Positions 1 to 13,310 of a stretch of DNA of 52,898 nucleotides are shown in pieces. The first letter of the stretch is position 1. The number at the start of each line of letters is the position of its first letter. The notes under the pieces are model-generated. The model was not told where the DNA came from. It ran no database searches and worked only from the letters and a program-made list of their open reading frames with translations. The DNA lies in contig MVAQ01000152.1 of the NCBI GenBank assembly GCA_014825775.1, positions 1-52,898 on the forward strand, given 5' to 3'. Source of the DNA: Krasilnikovozyma curviuscula. Its lineage: Eukaryota > Basidiomycota > Tremellomycetes > Cystofilobasidiales > Mrakiaceae. The position numbers and the translations under genes were made by a program.

Positions 1-75
1 GGGGCTGGGTGGTGGGTTGGGGTTCGGCCATCGTCTGATTCTGATGATGATGATGATGGAGACACAGGGAGCCGT

Positions 76-97
76 AGAGAGAGAGAGAGAGAGAGAA
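76..97. repeat. (AG)n microsatellite
   Basis: Eleven uninterrupted AG units followed by a purine-rich AGAAAG stretch. It is a simple repeat in non-coding sequence. Confidence 0.9.
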
Positions 98-791
98 CGA
101 GAAAGAAGAAAAGCGAAGAAGGGCGGGCGGGTGACAAACAGTCAGTCTCACAAGTGGGGGGTGATCCTTTGGCAGCGCGCCGATCGCCAGGCAATTTATC
201 TGGGCGAAATTTCTTTGCAGATTACTCACCTGGGGATGCTCTTCTGCAAACATGGGCGACAGTGGGAGGGTATGTACCAGCTCTAGCGTGCCCGGTCGGC
301 TCGACATCCTCCAGCACGGCCCAATCCAGTTGACTGATCCGTTTGTTTACTCGAACTAGTCCAATTGTGAAACAGCTGATCGTTGATTCGAGTTAGTCTT
401 GGCTGTATTCCCAAACTTTGGAGGCTGCGAAGAGTGTTGAGCAAGACGGATGCTAGACCCCTTTGAGTATATTGTTGCAGCTTTATTTCATTTATTTTAC
501 CTTTGGCGCCCCTTGGCTGCAGTCGTCGTGCCTGCAATGTGTGGGCCGGAGGGTGTGTTCGACGCTAGCCATAATGGACTGCGGCACCCAGCCAGCTCTC
601 TTTCGCAAAACCTATTATGCGAAACTCTATTCAATGTCTGCCACGCCCTGAGACACATCCACACAGACTCTTTCGGCAGTGGCACGAGAGGGATCGGTCT
701 TCCGAGTAGGCCGCAGAGATGCGGCTTGACTCTCCAGTGCTCAACCAAGAGATCGTTCCGCTTTTTTGGGGGGTCGATCAGTTTCGATGCG

Positions 792-809
792 ATATATATA
801 TATATATAT
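792..809. repeat. (TA)n microsatellite
   Basis: About nine TA units in an intergenic region. It is too isolated from a start codon to be called a TATA box. Confidence 0.85.
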
Positions 810-1331
810 TCATATAATTCAAAGTTTGGGTTTTCACGGGTGGAAGCTGGCCTTGCAAGGGGAAGAGCAAGGGAGCGAACAATAACAGGCGGAAGGGGCG
901 GGTGCGTCCACCCCTTCCGCATGAGAGGTTTCAAGCTGCATCAATTCATATCCATTGAGTAGCTGGTCGTATACACCATTGAGAAGGTCTTGAAGACAGT
1001 ATGTTCTTCAATCTGCTGCCAAAGAAGAAAGGAGGAGAGAAGGTCACGTCACAACGTATCATCAGGCGACCAGGTTGGTCAAAGAATGCGACGGTACAAT
1101 GAGAAATAACATATGCGCCTAAACTTGACCATCTTCTCCCCCAATTGACTAGAGAGGATATCTTTGATGTTCTCGAAAGAAGAAGAAGAAAAAAAGGGCA
1201 AAGGGGAGGGGGCACTAAGTTTGCGGAAATCAGCCGTGAGTCTTGCTGAACAAAAATCCTGTCAGGCGTGAGTCCAGCGTATTTAATACCAGAGTGGACC
1301 TGACGGAACCCCCTTCGTCCATCCCAGAACG

Positions 1332-2502
1332 ATGTCCAATGAGCTCCATGCTGCTTCCAGATGGGGAGATCCAAAGACAGCTGCAAAACGGGCACTCTTG
1401 ATCCATGGATTGGCATCCACTGGCGAATGCTTCTGGCGGCTGGCAGAGGGCCTCGTTGCTGAAGGTCCGTACGAGTTCCCAGGCATGAGTTTCTGAGAAG
1501 CCCGATAGTGGATAGCTTGCTGACTGATGTTTCCTGGTTGGAACAGGCTACTACTGTGTCGCTCCAGATCTGGCTGGCCATGGGAGAGGTAATAAACTGG
1601 ACAGCTACACGCTGGAGAATTACGCGAGAGACTTGCAACCGATCATTGCTGAACTGGGATCTTTGGACCTCGTCGTTGCCCATAGCCTAGGTATGTTATG
1701 TTGTTATTATTATTTTCACTGGCTGGCTCTATGTCGTTTTAGGTTGTTACTCACCAGCTCGCTCCATCCCCACCTCCCGTGCTGCAGGCGGGCCTGTCAC
1801 AACAGCGCTCCTTCCGACACTCACGTTCCAACCGTCAGCCCGCTTGGTCCTCATTGATACACCTTTAGAGCTCAGTGATCAGACCCTCGATGACTCTATC
1901 GAAGAGGAATGTCAAGAGCTCGCTGCTGCCGACAGGACCGAGCAACAGCTCCTCGTCGCACATCCCAAGTGGACTCTGAAGGATGCGCAGTGTGAACTGA
2001 ATGCGTTGAAATGTTGCTCTGAGGAAGTGGTGAAGAGTACCTGTACAGTGCGTACCAATGTTCCAATGCTTCCTTCTTCCTCGTGGCTGTCATCATACCC
2101 TGGAAACAACAGTGCCATCTGATTTTTTAAAAAGAGATGACTGACATGCTGTGTACCTCCCCTTTAATTCTACAGGTCAACAGGCCTTGGACATTCACCA
2201 AGCGCATCCCCGAAGGCTCCGAAGCCCTCGACGTGGTGATTCTCGGCGGAGAGACCTTCAGCGCGATCAACCTCGAACGAGCGCAATCGCTGAAGAACAC
2301 CTTCCCGAGGACCAAAGTGGGGATTGTACTTGGTACTGGACACTGGGTGTAAGTACTATTCACTCGTTGAAATAGTGAGATCGAAGAAGAGGTGTTGATG
2401 TGGACAGTCTTTAGGCATCGCGAGTCTCCTCAAGTAGTCATTGATGTTGCCCTCACTGGGAATATGCAAACAGAAGGGATGAAGGAAGTGAATTGTTGTT
2501 AA
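1332..2502 (+). CDS. Alpha/beta hydrolase fold protein (265 aa, 5 exons)
   Basis: Predicted soluble hydrolase of unknown substrate. Exons 1332-1464, 1547-1690, 1788-2047, 2176-2348 and 2415-2502 join in frame to 265 residues. An early LLIHGLAST segment gives the HG oxyanion motif, followed by APDLAGHGRG. The nucleophile elbow is VAHSLGG, so the first Gly of the usual G-H-S-x-G is Ala. A late GTGHWVHRESP gives the catalytic His. The acid is probably within ILGGETFS, where many relatives have Asp. The start at 1332 is the first ATG that opens this frame. The first intron has an atypical donor (GTCCGT), but the join restores the EGYYCVAPDLAGHG core. No neighbour suggests a pathway. The family is secure; the substrate is unknown. 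Confidence 0.8.
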
Positions 2503-2817
2503 GGAGGAAGGCACGCCTCCTGGCCTCTACCTCCAACACGTTCCCTTTGTGCGCATGTGCACGTTGTACCACCCCCCCTTGGGGAAGGGATTGAACGTCG
2601 GAATGGCTTGCATTTTGTAGTGTAGATGCAACAGTATGAAATGTAACACATGTCCTCAACCTTTCATCTTCTAATGAAAATTATGAAAGATACTGACCAG
2701 CTGAAACACCGAGCGTCGTTTACGCGTCCGGTTCTTCGAAGACTTTCGTGCTTTGTCCTCCAACAATCACCTCCCTGGGTGAAAGCACCAGCACGATCTC
2801 GACAAGGGAGGTGCAAG
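2503..2817. other. Short intergenic region upstream of the BRCT gene
   Basis: No supported gene. The BRCT reading frame stays open upstream to an ATG at 2650, so an N-terminal extension cannot be ruled out. The ATG at 2818 has a better context (A at -3) and begins just before the sequence becomes protein-like. Confidence 0.5.
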
Positions 2818-4488
2818 ATGTCCATCTCACCAACGAAGTCAACTCATTCGTCCTACTCAAATGTAAGCTCGAGGTTGCTTTTTGGCTCGAGCACCAAGGT
2901 CAAGTATCTGCCTGCCGGAGACTCAAACTGCCTTGCTGGCCTCAACTTTGTATTCACTGGAGAGCTCGAGACTCTCATGAGAGAAGAGGCTGTTGCGTTG
3001 GTTAGTAATGTTTGGAATCTTAACTGCTTGAACCTCCCCCTCCCCTTCTCGTTCCTCCTTGTCTGACCTCGAACTTCGCGTTCCTTCAGGTCAAAAAATT
3101 CGGAGGGTGAGAGCTTGTTAGACATTTCTGACACATAAGTAGTGTACTGAAAGTAGTATGGTTATGCTTCCAGCCGCGTCACGACCAGTCCCACAGTGTT
3201 CACCTCGTTCCTCGTAATCGGCGAAGATGCCGCTCCTTCCAAGATGAAAAAAGCTCGCAACATCGGCTTAACCCTCCTTTCTGAAACGGAACTTTTCCAA
3301 CTGATTAATTCGAGGGATGGAAAAACTGGCAAGCTGTACGTTCTCTGTTGACTTCCGTGACGATGGGTGTGACGCGACTAACAATACCTACTGTTTCATA
3401 TTTCGCTAGCAAAACGGACACCTCACCGAAGTCGGAATTCTTCCTCAACCCATCTTCATCAGCAATGAAACGAAACAGTAAGCGTGGATTCAACACGACC
3501 ATGAGATCTGATGCGAATCAGCTCTTTGTCAACTCATCAAGTTCGACATCTCGGCAGCTCTTCCTCCCCAAGCCAGCTAACACGCCTATACCATGCTTGA
3601 AATGCCTGAAGAAATTCTCTCCCGATGAAAATGACTGGCGGGAGGGATTATTCGATGGGTCGGAAGAAGAGGAAAGCGATAACGATGAAGATAGTGAAGA
3701 CTACAGTGAGGATAGCGATGAGGATGAAGACATCAGTGGCTCGGACTGCGATCTCTCCGGTAGAGACAGCTCCGGGCGGAAAGGGAAGAAGAAAAAGAAG
3801 AAGAAGAAGAAGAAAGCCACCCTTTGCTGCAGGTAAGCCGTTGTGCCTTTGCGATTTCTGACTAGCTGAGGCGACGCTAACAAACCAACCCCTCTCCCCT
3901 ATCGAATGTAGGTATCACCCAGGAACACTTGAAGCTGTTGCTTCGCCAAAAGATTACATGTGTGCATGTGAAGCCCAGAAGTTTGTAAGTTCTTACCTTT
4001 GTCCCTCACTGCTAAGCTCTCACAAGCGATTGATCTTGTATCTCTCGCGTGGCTTTTATCTCTTTCGTAGGACAGAAAGAAGTTCACTGCTGCTGCTTTC
4101 CCTGATGCGTTCGAGTACTCTTGCTGTGGAAGCTCGAGCAGAAACGCTCTGGGTTGTGTAAAAGGAAGGCATGTCTCGGGAAGACAGCTCAAAGAAGGGA
4201 TCGACTTCATGGAGGCCGAGGATATCAAGGCTCTTTTGAAATCTGGTAAGGCTACATGCATCAACTATTCTCTTCGATCCACATATGGTCTTCTCTTTGA
4301 GATTAACGGCTGACGCATTGGTGCACTTTTCAGCTTGTGCAGGCAACATCAAACTCTCTCGGACGCTGTGCGACAAGCTTTTTCCTTTCAATCCAAACGG
4401 AGACGAGGATGAGGGAGATGGTACGGAACATTACGAACAAGATGAGGAAGACGACGATGGCCCCTTGCGGAAAAGGTTCAGATTATAG
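2818..4488 (+). CDS. BRCT-domain protein with acidic middle and C-terminal Cys/His motif (395 aa, 7 exons)
   Basis: Probably a nuclear DNA-binding or scaffold protein. Exons 2818-3000, 3090-3106 (17 nt), 3174-3335, 3410-3832, 3912-3984, 4071-4245 and 4334-4488 join in frame. Residues of about 35-115 form a BRCT domain of the replication factor C large-subunit type: LAGLNFVFTGELETL, then VKKFGGRVTTSP, then GEDAAPSKM and LLSETELFQLI. There is no AAA+ ATPase, so this is not RFC1. The middle has a CLKC pair, a long Glu/Asp/Ser tract and a Lys run encoded by AAG repeats (nuclear localisation-like). The C-terminal part has CCRYHPG, then YSCCGSSSRNALGCVKGRH, a C-H..CC..C..H arrangement suited to zinc binding. 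It ends with another acidic stretch and RKRFRL. The BRCT call is strong; the function is unknown. Confidence 0.75.
3785..3815 (+). repeat. AAG-rich triplet run encoding poly-Lys
   Basis: Near-perfect AAG/AAA repeat inside the BRCT-protein coding sequence, giving about ten consecutive lysines right after an acidic tract. It is a likely nuclear localisation signal and a likely length-polymorphic site. Confidence 0.8.
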
Positions 4489-4822
4489 AGCTTGGTTCTA
4501 CTTGGTGGACCTAAAAGGATCTGTCGGATCTTTCCATCCCGCCGTGAACTATTGAAGCTCCAACCTGTGCCGTCTAGATTATGTCGTTGTATTTTCTTAG
4601 TTGAGTCAAGAGGTGACTTGTCGGTCTCCTGCATACCTACCTTGCGCCCTCTTCCCACAGCAAGAAGCTTGGGTTACTCACTAGCTGCGATTCCTCACAG
4701 AGAAGGCATAGACCTGCATAGGCGAGAGTAGGAACGAAATGATGTTGCCACGGGGGGTATTGAAAAGCAATCGCCTCGACCAGTAACTTAAAGGGCCAAC
4801 CACAGCTCAATTATATGGGAAG
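4489..4822. other. Intergenic region between the BRCT and LIM genes
   Basis: Nothing coding recognised. It should hold the 3' end of the BRCT gene and the promoter of the LIM gene on the same strand. No clear TATA box. Confidence 0.6.
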
Positions 4823-7646
4823 ATGATCTGCCATCACTGTGGAGAGCTCGTCAGAGAGAATCCAGCTCCCTCCAAGTGCTCGTCCTGCTATTCTTCCCTG
4901 TCTGGTGGTACGACCCCAGTCGACAATTTATTTCACTAGCTCGTTTCACATGCTCACGAGCCTCGTTTTTCTTTTTTCCCTTCTCTGCTTTGGCTACTTT
5001 GGTGGTATAGAAGGAGATATGACCCCCAAGAGCGGCCTGAAGCTGGCCAGTGATACAAAGACCGATGCGTGGAAGAAGAAGTGAGTGATCTTGTTCTACC
5101 TCGTCTGCGTTCTACCTGCAACCTCCGTTCTTAAATTTATTTTTCTTCATACCCCTTCGACACACCACTCTTCTCTTGGAATAAATAGGTATGCTACACC
5201 TCCTTCTAAATCCAATAGCCCAACTGCACCTAAACTGTCAGCATCGTCTACCTCAACTTCAACCCCCACACCTGCTACTAAGCTTCAGCAGCACCCAAAT
5301 GTCACAGTTTCAAAACTTTTGGTGAACCCACAAACCGATGGCGAAATTTTGGCTCCTCTTCTTTCTCAGCTTCAACGCTCTTCGTCAACTTCATCGACCG
5401 CTTCAAATAACTCCATGCAGCGAATCGTGGGTAACATCCTGAGGCCGACAGCCGCAAGTCTTTCGGCTTGTTTCAAGTGCCAGATTCCGTTCAGACTCAA
5501 AGAGCCGGTTTACCCCATCAAAGGAAAGGAGGAAGCTGGGAGCTTTCAATGCCAATGTTGCTTTCTGCTGGAAACAAAGAAGGGGGAATGTGAGAAATGT
5601 GGGAAAACAGTTTCTGGATTGATTGCTTTAGATGGACCATACATCAAGGTCAGAAATATGGTGTGGCATAAGAGCTGCTTTGACTGTCAATGTGAGCAGG
5701 GATTAATCGCCTTTCAGACATTGTCGCCTGTTTGTGGTACTGACGTGGTTGTTTACATTTCCAGTCTGTGGTGCTCCTTTGGTGAACCCAGAAGACATCC
5801 TTCTCTATCCAAACTCGAAACCAGCTTGTATCAAATGTTATGATTTACCACCATCTGTACTTCGAACACAACCACAAACTATCCATCATCTCTCCCCCTC
5901 TCAACTCAGCAATCTTGGTGGAATGCATCCGGCAGAGAGGGGCGGCACCCTTTCCTCCAGAACTAGAACCAAGCCGATTTCGGCTCTCCAAGAACTGGAT
6001 TTAAGAATACAAATGGGGAGAGGCAGCCCAAGTCTCAACACTAAACCGACCATCAACGAGAAGCTGTCGTTTGCGGATAGTGCGGACAGAAAGAAGCCTC
6101 TCCCGAACTTACCATCGCAGTCGCTACAATTTACTTCACCACCATCATTCGCATCAACAGCCCCATCTAACTCCGTCGCGCCATCCTCAGTCTTACCTCT
6201 GAACCTTTCATTGAGGTCACACTCAGTTTCAGAAACCGCTACTTCCAGTCCCAGGAACACCCTTCCACAATGGTCTCGGTTATCAACTCCAACGACCTCG
6301 CAAGCAATGACGCGCTCGCCCTCCTGGATGGCAATCGCGTCTTCAACCTCATCATCGTCAATCACCAGACCAGTATGGGCAACCAGCTCCTCTAGCATTT
6401 CTACTTTTTCAACTATACCAACTAACTCGTCGGTTGAAGAGGACCTAGACAAATTGCTCGGAGAGGTTGCTGCAGACAACAGTTTTGTAGGAGAGCCAAA
6501 TCAACCTGGTCAATTTCAATCTGGCGACCAAGATGAAAAGATTGTTGTCAATTCCAACGCTGGCTTTGGGCAATTCGCTTCGGAGAAGAAGAGCTTCGTC
6601 GCGTCTCGGAAGTTCGATATGTCGAAAGTCACTTCTATTCCAGAGACAACGCCAGTCCGTCAGAAGAATAGCCCAGCAAGTCACGTAAGTTTTCTCTAGT
6701 ACTCGTACTCTCGTACTTTCATTTTACCTTCAATTGATAACTTCTGCCACTATGTCGTCGCTTATAGCGCCGATACCAATCTGTCGACCTTCGCATCAAC
6801 ACCAGGATCGCTGTCACACCATTCAGCCAGCAATCACAACCAAAATCAGCCAGTGCATTCTTACCTTCAGCTTCCTCATTTGGTCTCGCTCGCTACTCCA
6901 AAAACCTATCTTGTCCAGGATGCGGCAAACCAGTGGCCATCATGGACACCAACACCACCAACGGTCCAGTCGGTATATCAACTTCAAAGTGGCATAAGCG
7001 ATGCCTTCAGTGTGGCGGAGGTGCAGGTAAAGGAAGTGAAGTGAGGAAGAAAGGCTGTGGTAAACTATTGGATTCTGGTTGTAGAATTGACAGGGAAGGA
7101 GGAGTCTGGTGTCTCTCCTGCTTCTCTTGTCTCCCGAAGGACAAGAGAGGAGTCAGTGGTGGCCTCCAACACACTGGAAACTCGGTATTGTCTTCTTCTC
7201 ATAATACGCCCTCAACACCGACTGCCTCACGCTTCATCACACCCTCACCTCTATCCCCTTCTAACAAAGCCACCTTGAACAACTTCGATTCCGCACCAAT
7301 ATCAACTTCTTCATTCAATACAGACGATTCTCATCGACAACAACAGTTAACTGAGCTGGGCAATCCAACTTATTTGCAACATGTTCGGAGCCAGTCATAT
7401 CACCACATGTCGAGCGCCAACTTTAAATACAACACCACAATTGGGACCACAAGCAACTTCGAAAATATCCCTCCCCCACTCAATCCAACTACCAGAGGTT
7501 ACAGAATCGATCTCCTAGAACGAGAAGGACTCGATTCGGATGAAATTGCCATTGCTTCTTGCGCTCCTAGAAGCGGAGAACCACCCGTCATGAAACGAAG
7601 TACCAGCATTCTTGCTAGAGCAGGTGTTCACGCTAGAAGACTCTAG
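4823..7646 (+). CDS. LIM-domain protein with two LIM zinc modules (818 aa, 5 exons)
   Basis: Likely cytoskeletal or cell-polarity adaptor. Exons 4823-4907, 5011-5080, 5189-5691, 5765-6684 and 6768-7646 join in frame to 818 residues. The first residues (MICHHCGEL, then CSSC) form a small Cys-pair module. A CFKC/CQCC pair precedes LIM1, which begins near residue 186 with CEKCGKTVSG and continues with WHKSCFDCQFCG and CIKC; its zinc ligands are split by the intron at 5692. LIM2 begins near residue 575 with CPGCGKPV and continues with WHKRCLQCGGG and CLSC. Between and after the LIMs are long Ser/Thr/Pro-rich disordered regions, and the end is ILARAGVHARRL. No RhoGAP or kinase domain is present, which separates it from Rga-type proteins. 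The LIM call is firm; the partner is unknown. Confidence 0.85.
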
Positions 7647-8030
7647 ACTAGCCCAGAGTTGTTGTTTCTTGCCTTTTGATTACAGCACACTTTACCTCTA
7701 GCACATCTTCCATTCTTGCACCACATAAGACTTTTTGCATGTTTCTATTACGCTTTATACGATCCTTTCCCTTCCTTTTGCATTTCCTCTGCTCAACATT
7801 TGCATTAGCATTGAACCCTGCAGACACTTCTTCGCATAGCACAATCCATGCATTACCTACCCATTTGCACCACCTTAGCCCGTACGATTGTTCTAGGTCG
7901 CCCTGTTTTCTTTGTAAATACGCAAGGTTAGATAGAGAATTTTATGATAACGTATCCGTTGGGGTATCGATACTACGCTACTTATCCATCATTGCCCTTC
8001 GCAACCTTAGTCTGACCCAGCATCCCATTT
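7647..8030. other. Convergent 3' region between the LIM and TM9 genes
   Basis: 384 bp between two facing stop codons. No protein-like frame. It should contain both polyadenylation regions. Confidence 0.6.
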
Positions 8031-11000
8031 CTAGTCTACTCGAATAGCCGCGTACAATCTTCGGATCGCGAAGTAACTAGCGATGAATCCGATTGCACCT
8101 GTCAATAAGAAATCTGCTAACGCGAGCAGAAGGCTGGGGGCAGTCCTGTCAGATGCTTGATGAAAATGGAGGAGAAGAAGGCACCACTTACAGGTAACCG
8201 ATGTACAGAACAATGCTGGCAAACGAGTCTAGAGAGAGCCTAGAGACCCAATAGAAGATTCCGTAGAGCTAGGTGACACGAGGCGGTAAGGAGTGAGGAC
8301 TGAGGGAGGGAGGGAGTGAGATGGGCACTTACCAACAACCACAGAGCACTTCCACCTCCAGTGGTAAATGACCTCCAGTGCCATCTGTACTCCTCAGCGC
8401 AGAGGATGAAGTCTGTAGAGAATTTAAAAGTCAGCGCGCGTGTTCACCATTCAGTGACGAGATTAAGCTCACAGGTGAAGAGAACGGTGACCGTGGCAGT
8501 GGTGATGACCACAACGATGAAGGTCAAGAACAAGAACCCGAAGGCTTCACAACCGCCAACACCGTTAGTCAGGTCTCATGAAGCGCCTGGACCAAAAGCG
8601 AATTCTCACCATAGTATGCTTTAGAACCGAAAAGGGAGGAAAGTACGAAGAACAACTCCACAAAAGCAGCACCAAATGGAAGGATTCCTGCCAGCATAGC
8701 AGATGGCTATCATAAGAATATTGAAGCGTCAACGTCAAAGCGCTTTGAGGAGAAGTTGACACACATACCCATTTTTTCAGGTAGGTTGGGGAAGGGGGAA
8801 TTTGACGTGGGATCTGGTTGACTCTGGTCGGGTGCTCAAAACCTCCGTGTTTGATACCAAGGTAAGTTCCGGCGAAGTTCAGAGGTGCAGATATGAGGAA
8901 CCAAAGAAGGACGACGGCGAGGATGGTACCGAAAGGAACTGCGCCGGAGGATCCAGCTCCGACAAGGAACAAGTCGAGAAGGAAAATGACAACGAAGATC
9001 AACCTAGAAAGAAAACAGCGCCAATTTTTTATTTTTTAGAAGAGCGGACAGATGCAAGCCAGCGAAAGACTCACGTGGGGAACAAGGTCGCGGTCACAAA
9101 ACCAAGACGTCTGAAATCAGTGCCATTCATACTGGCAAACACACGAGTTGCGACGTAACCAGCAATGAACCCGAAAAGAGTCCAGCCGATCAGCATGACG
9201 GTCGCCAAAGATCCACGGTTTGAAGGGGAGAGAAAACCAAGAAGAGCGAAGACTGCGTTACCGACAAACCCGAGTCAGATTCTGTCTATGATTTATATTG
9301 ACAGTGGGATTCAACTACTACTTACCGAGAGTCACAGCAGCCATGGCTCCTAGCTGGGAACCGGTACCAACCATCACTGAGAGAAGCATTGGGTGGGGAG
9401 GTGGCCTGAAGACCTCACCGTGACAGAGTTTCCAGCCCCAATCCTGAAAATGATTAAATCAACTCAACTGAGCAAGGAAAAATATCGATGAGGCAAATAT
9501 TGGGAGGGCTCACCTCTTGAACGTCCTCACTGAGATCGATAGCATTGTATCTGGAAATGTCCTTTGTAACAGTTCTGAAGAGAATCATGCTGACCATAAC
9601 GCAAAGGAAGATGACAATGACCAAGGAGTTGACAAGAGAGAACCAGTGTATTCTTGGATCAAAGACATGAAGGTAGTTATCCCATCTGAGACCCCAAGGA
9701 ATGTCGGATGGGAGCCATGAGACAGTGTAGGTGTAGTACAAGTTAGTTTCGGCTCCTTCAGTTTCAGACAAGTGTTGTGGTGAGATAGCGTCACAGTTTG
9801 GCGCTGTTGATCCTTCGGTGTGTGAGGCTTTTGAATAGGGATAGACCAAGACGCCAACAACTCTGTAATGTATTCCGTCTCTGGAGTGGTATCTATACGA
9901 TGAAAGGGAAATAATACCGTAAGCTCAAGTAGCATATCAAATCAAGAACAAGAAATCCGCTTACTTGAAGAAAATATCCAAGTGATTGTTGATGGCTGGA
10001 ATGTCCGTGAAATTATCATCGTCTCCAAGATTAACACCTAGCCAGCAGAATAAGAGTGAGGCACAGTGTGGGTGAACTTTCACAAGATGTCCACTCACCT
10101 CCAATATCGTAGAATTGGTCTCCTGTTCGTTCGTCTACTTTAATTTCTGCTGCGGGTAAACGATCTGAGAGGAAATTGTAACCGTAGTCCTCTTTGATTA
10201 GCTGGTTGACGAAGAATGCATCTTCTGCAGGCATCACAGAGCCACAGAGAAGCTGGCAAGATGTATTTTGGAGCATATTGATCTGGAGTTGACCACGCTA
10301 GTCAGCTTCCGAGCTGAGCAAGCAGCGACGCTATTCATTTGGGTAAACTAACCTCGAAAGGAGTATTGAAGATACGATCTCCAAACAGAATGGAACCCAA
10401 GCTCTCCGGCTGTTTCTTTGGGCCGCCATCAGGTTGACAGAAATGGAACTTGGGGTTGTAATAGTCGTCTACAGAAGGCACGAAGAGACCAAAGTTGTCA
10501 GCTTCAAAAACGTGACAACCCATGCAAATGAAAAGTAGATTTGTACAAGAGATCATGGATTTCTATGACATATTCAAAGAAGGCAAGAAGTCAGATATCC
10601 TGACCGACTTGAAACACAGCAAGCGGAAGGAGATGCCAGCTGGTGCTTTGAACGTACTAGTTTCGAATTCAGTATTGGGGTCAGAGAGTTTGCGAACATC
10701 TCCACTTTCTCATCAGGGAGATAGTCTCTGGGAGCCTAGATAAGACGCGTTGATATCGCGATACGATGGTGATCCAGGGCAGAGAAAGGATTGTGAAGTA
10801 ACCGTTGTACAGAATGGAATCCAGTCAGTCAGTAGGCTTGAGTTCATCTGGAGATACAAAAGCGACTAATATCAACGTACAGTTCCTGTTCAAGGGTCAG
10901 AAAATGCATGTCAGCTATTTGTACCCATACGAAGCAGATATCCTGGGCAAGGTGCAGCACTGACCTGGCAAGTAGAAGGCGTTTACTGCTGAGGCAGCCG

Positions 11001-11040
11001 CCAGTGCTACAGCAAGAGCAGTCTTGGTCGATGGAAGCAT
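8031..11040 (-). CDS. TM9 superfamily (nonaspanin/EMP70) endomembrane protein
   Basis: Multispanning endosome/Golgi membrane protein. The start at 11040 gives a cleavable signal peptide (MLPSTKTALAVALAAASAVN) followed by FYLPG, the family's mature N-terminus. Reading PGTAPRDYLPDEKVEMF requires a 5-nt exon (10881-10885); a 16-nt exon (10547-10562) then encodes KSMIS before DYYNPKFHFCQP. The luminal domain includes ESLGSILFGDRI. Conserved markers follow: LRWDNYLHVFDPRIHWFSL before the first membrane span, VTKDISRYNAIDLSEDVQE, DWGWKLCHGEVFRPP, and eight further hydrophobic spans with GTYLGIKH between them. The C-terminus is LYAAIRVD; relatives usually end in a COPI-binding KxD/E, and here Arg replaces the Lys. 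It diverges from ESA1 across about 0.5 kb. Confidence 0.93.
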
Positions 11041-11554
11041 GGTGAGAGGGAGACCTTCTGCCTATTGATATGCTTGAATTGATTTGGTCCCTACTCGAAT
11101 GACTGACAACAGTTCACACTTCAAAGCCTGCGATGGCGAAGAGAGGGGTCTGTCGAGTGGCAAATATTTTCCAGCTCTTGCTTCGCGATGAGTCGCTTCC
11201 TTGCCAATTTGCCCCAACACCCACCTCAAATCACGTACCAAGCCTCCACTGAAGTACCTTAATTCATCCTAAGTACCCCTCTCGAAGTCGAACGGCGCCA
11301 TTTCGATTATTGGTTCAAAAGTTACGACGGAAAGCATAGGTTCGTCCAGCGAAGTCCCTTCTGAAGGTCAATCCATCCGGATTACTGTCTGAAACCGCCT
11401 TACTTTCACGTAAGGTAGTGCCTCGAGGACTGTTGTTCGTTTAAGGCTGCTTTTGTAGACGGAGCACCTTCATAACTGAATTAACAGGGTCGACCCGTAT
11501 TTCGCTTGGTTCACCAACCGCCATTGGACTGCTTTTACCTCTTCTCGGCAGATT
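11041..11554. promoter_or_regulatory. Divergent promoter region between the TM9 gene and ESA1
   Basis: 514 bp between two start codons that point away from each other, so it must contain both promoters and 5' leaders. I see no canonical TATA box and no protein-like frame. Confidence 0.6.

Positions 11555-13310
<1,756 letters not shown>

Larger units (their letters stand above)
1..1331. other. Intergenic region without a recognisable gene
   Basis: I see no supported gene here. The longest open frames (for example about 450-962 on + and 497-934 on -) have no family resemblance, no splice structure and run through microsatellites. The region contains an AG dinucleotide run (76-97), an ATG/GAT triplet run (about 41-58) and a TA dinucleotide run (792-809). 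Its right part is presumably the promoter of the alpha/beta hydrolase that starts at 1332. A gene cut by the left edge cannot be excluded. Confidence 0.6.

Noticed and set aside
497..934. 145-codon minus-strand open frame
   Set aside because: It runs through the TA repeat (YIYIYI), has no family features and no gene structure.
2748..3005. Alternative + frame (TSLGESTSTISTREVQDVHLT region) as an exon of the BRCT gene
   Set aside because: It looks somewhat protein-like, but the frame that carries the BRCT domain is open through the same bases and no good splice junction links the two.
2818..4488. Calling the BRCT gene RFC1 (replication factor C large subunit)
   Set aside because: Only the BRCT domain matches. 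No Walker A/B or other AAA+ motifs follow, and the protein is far too short.
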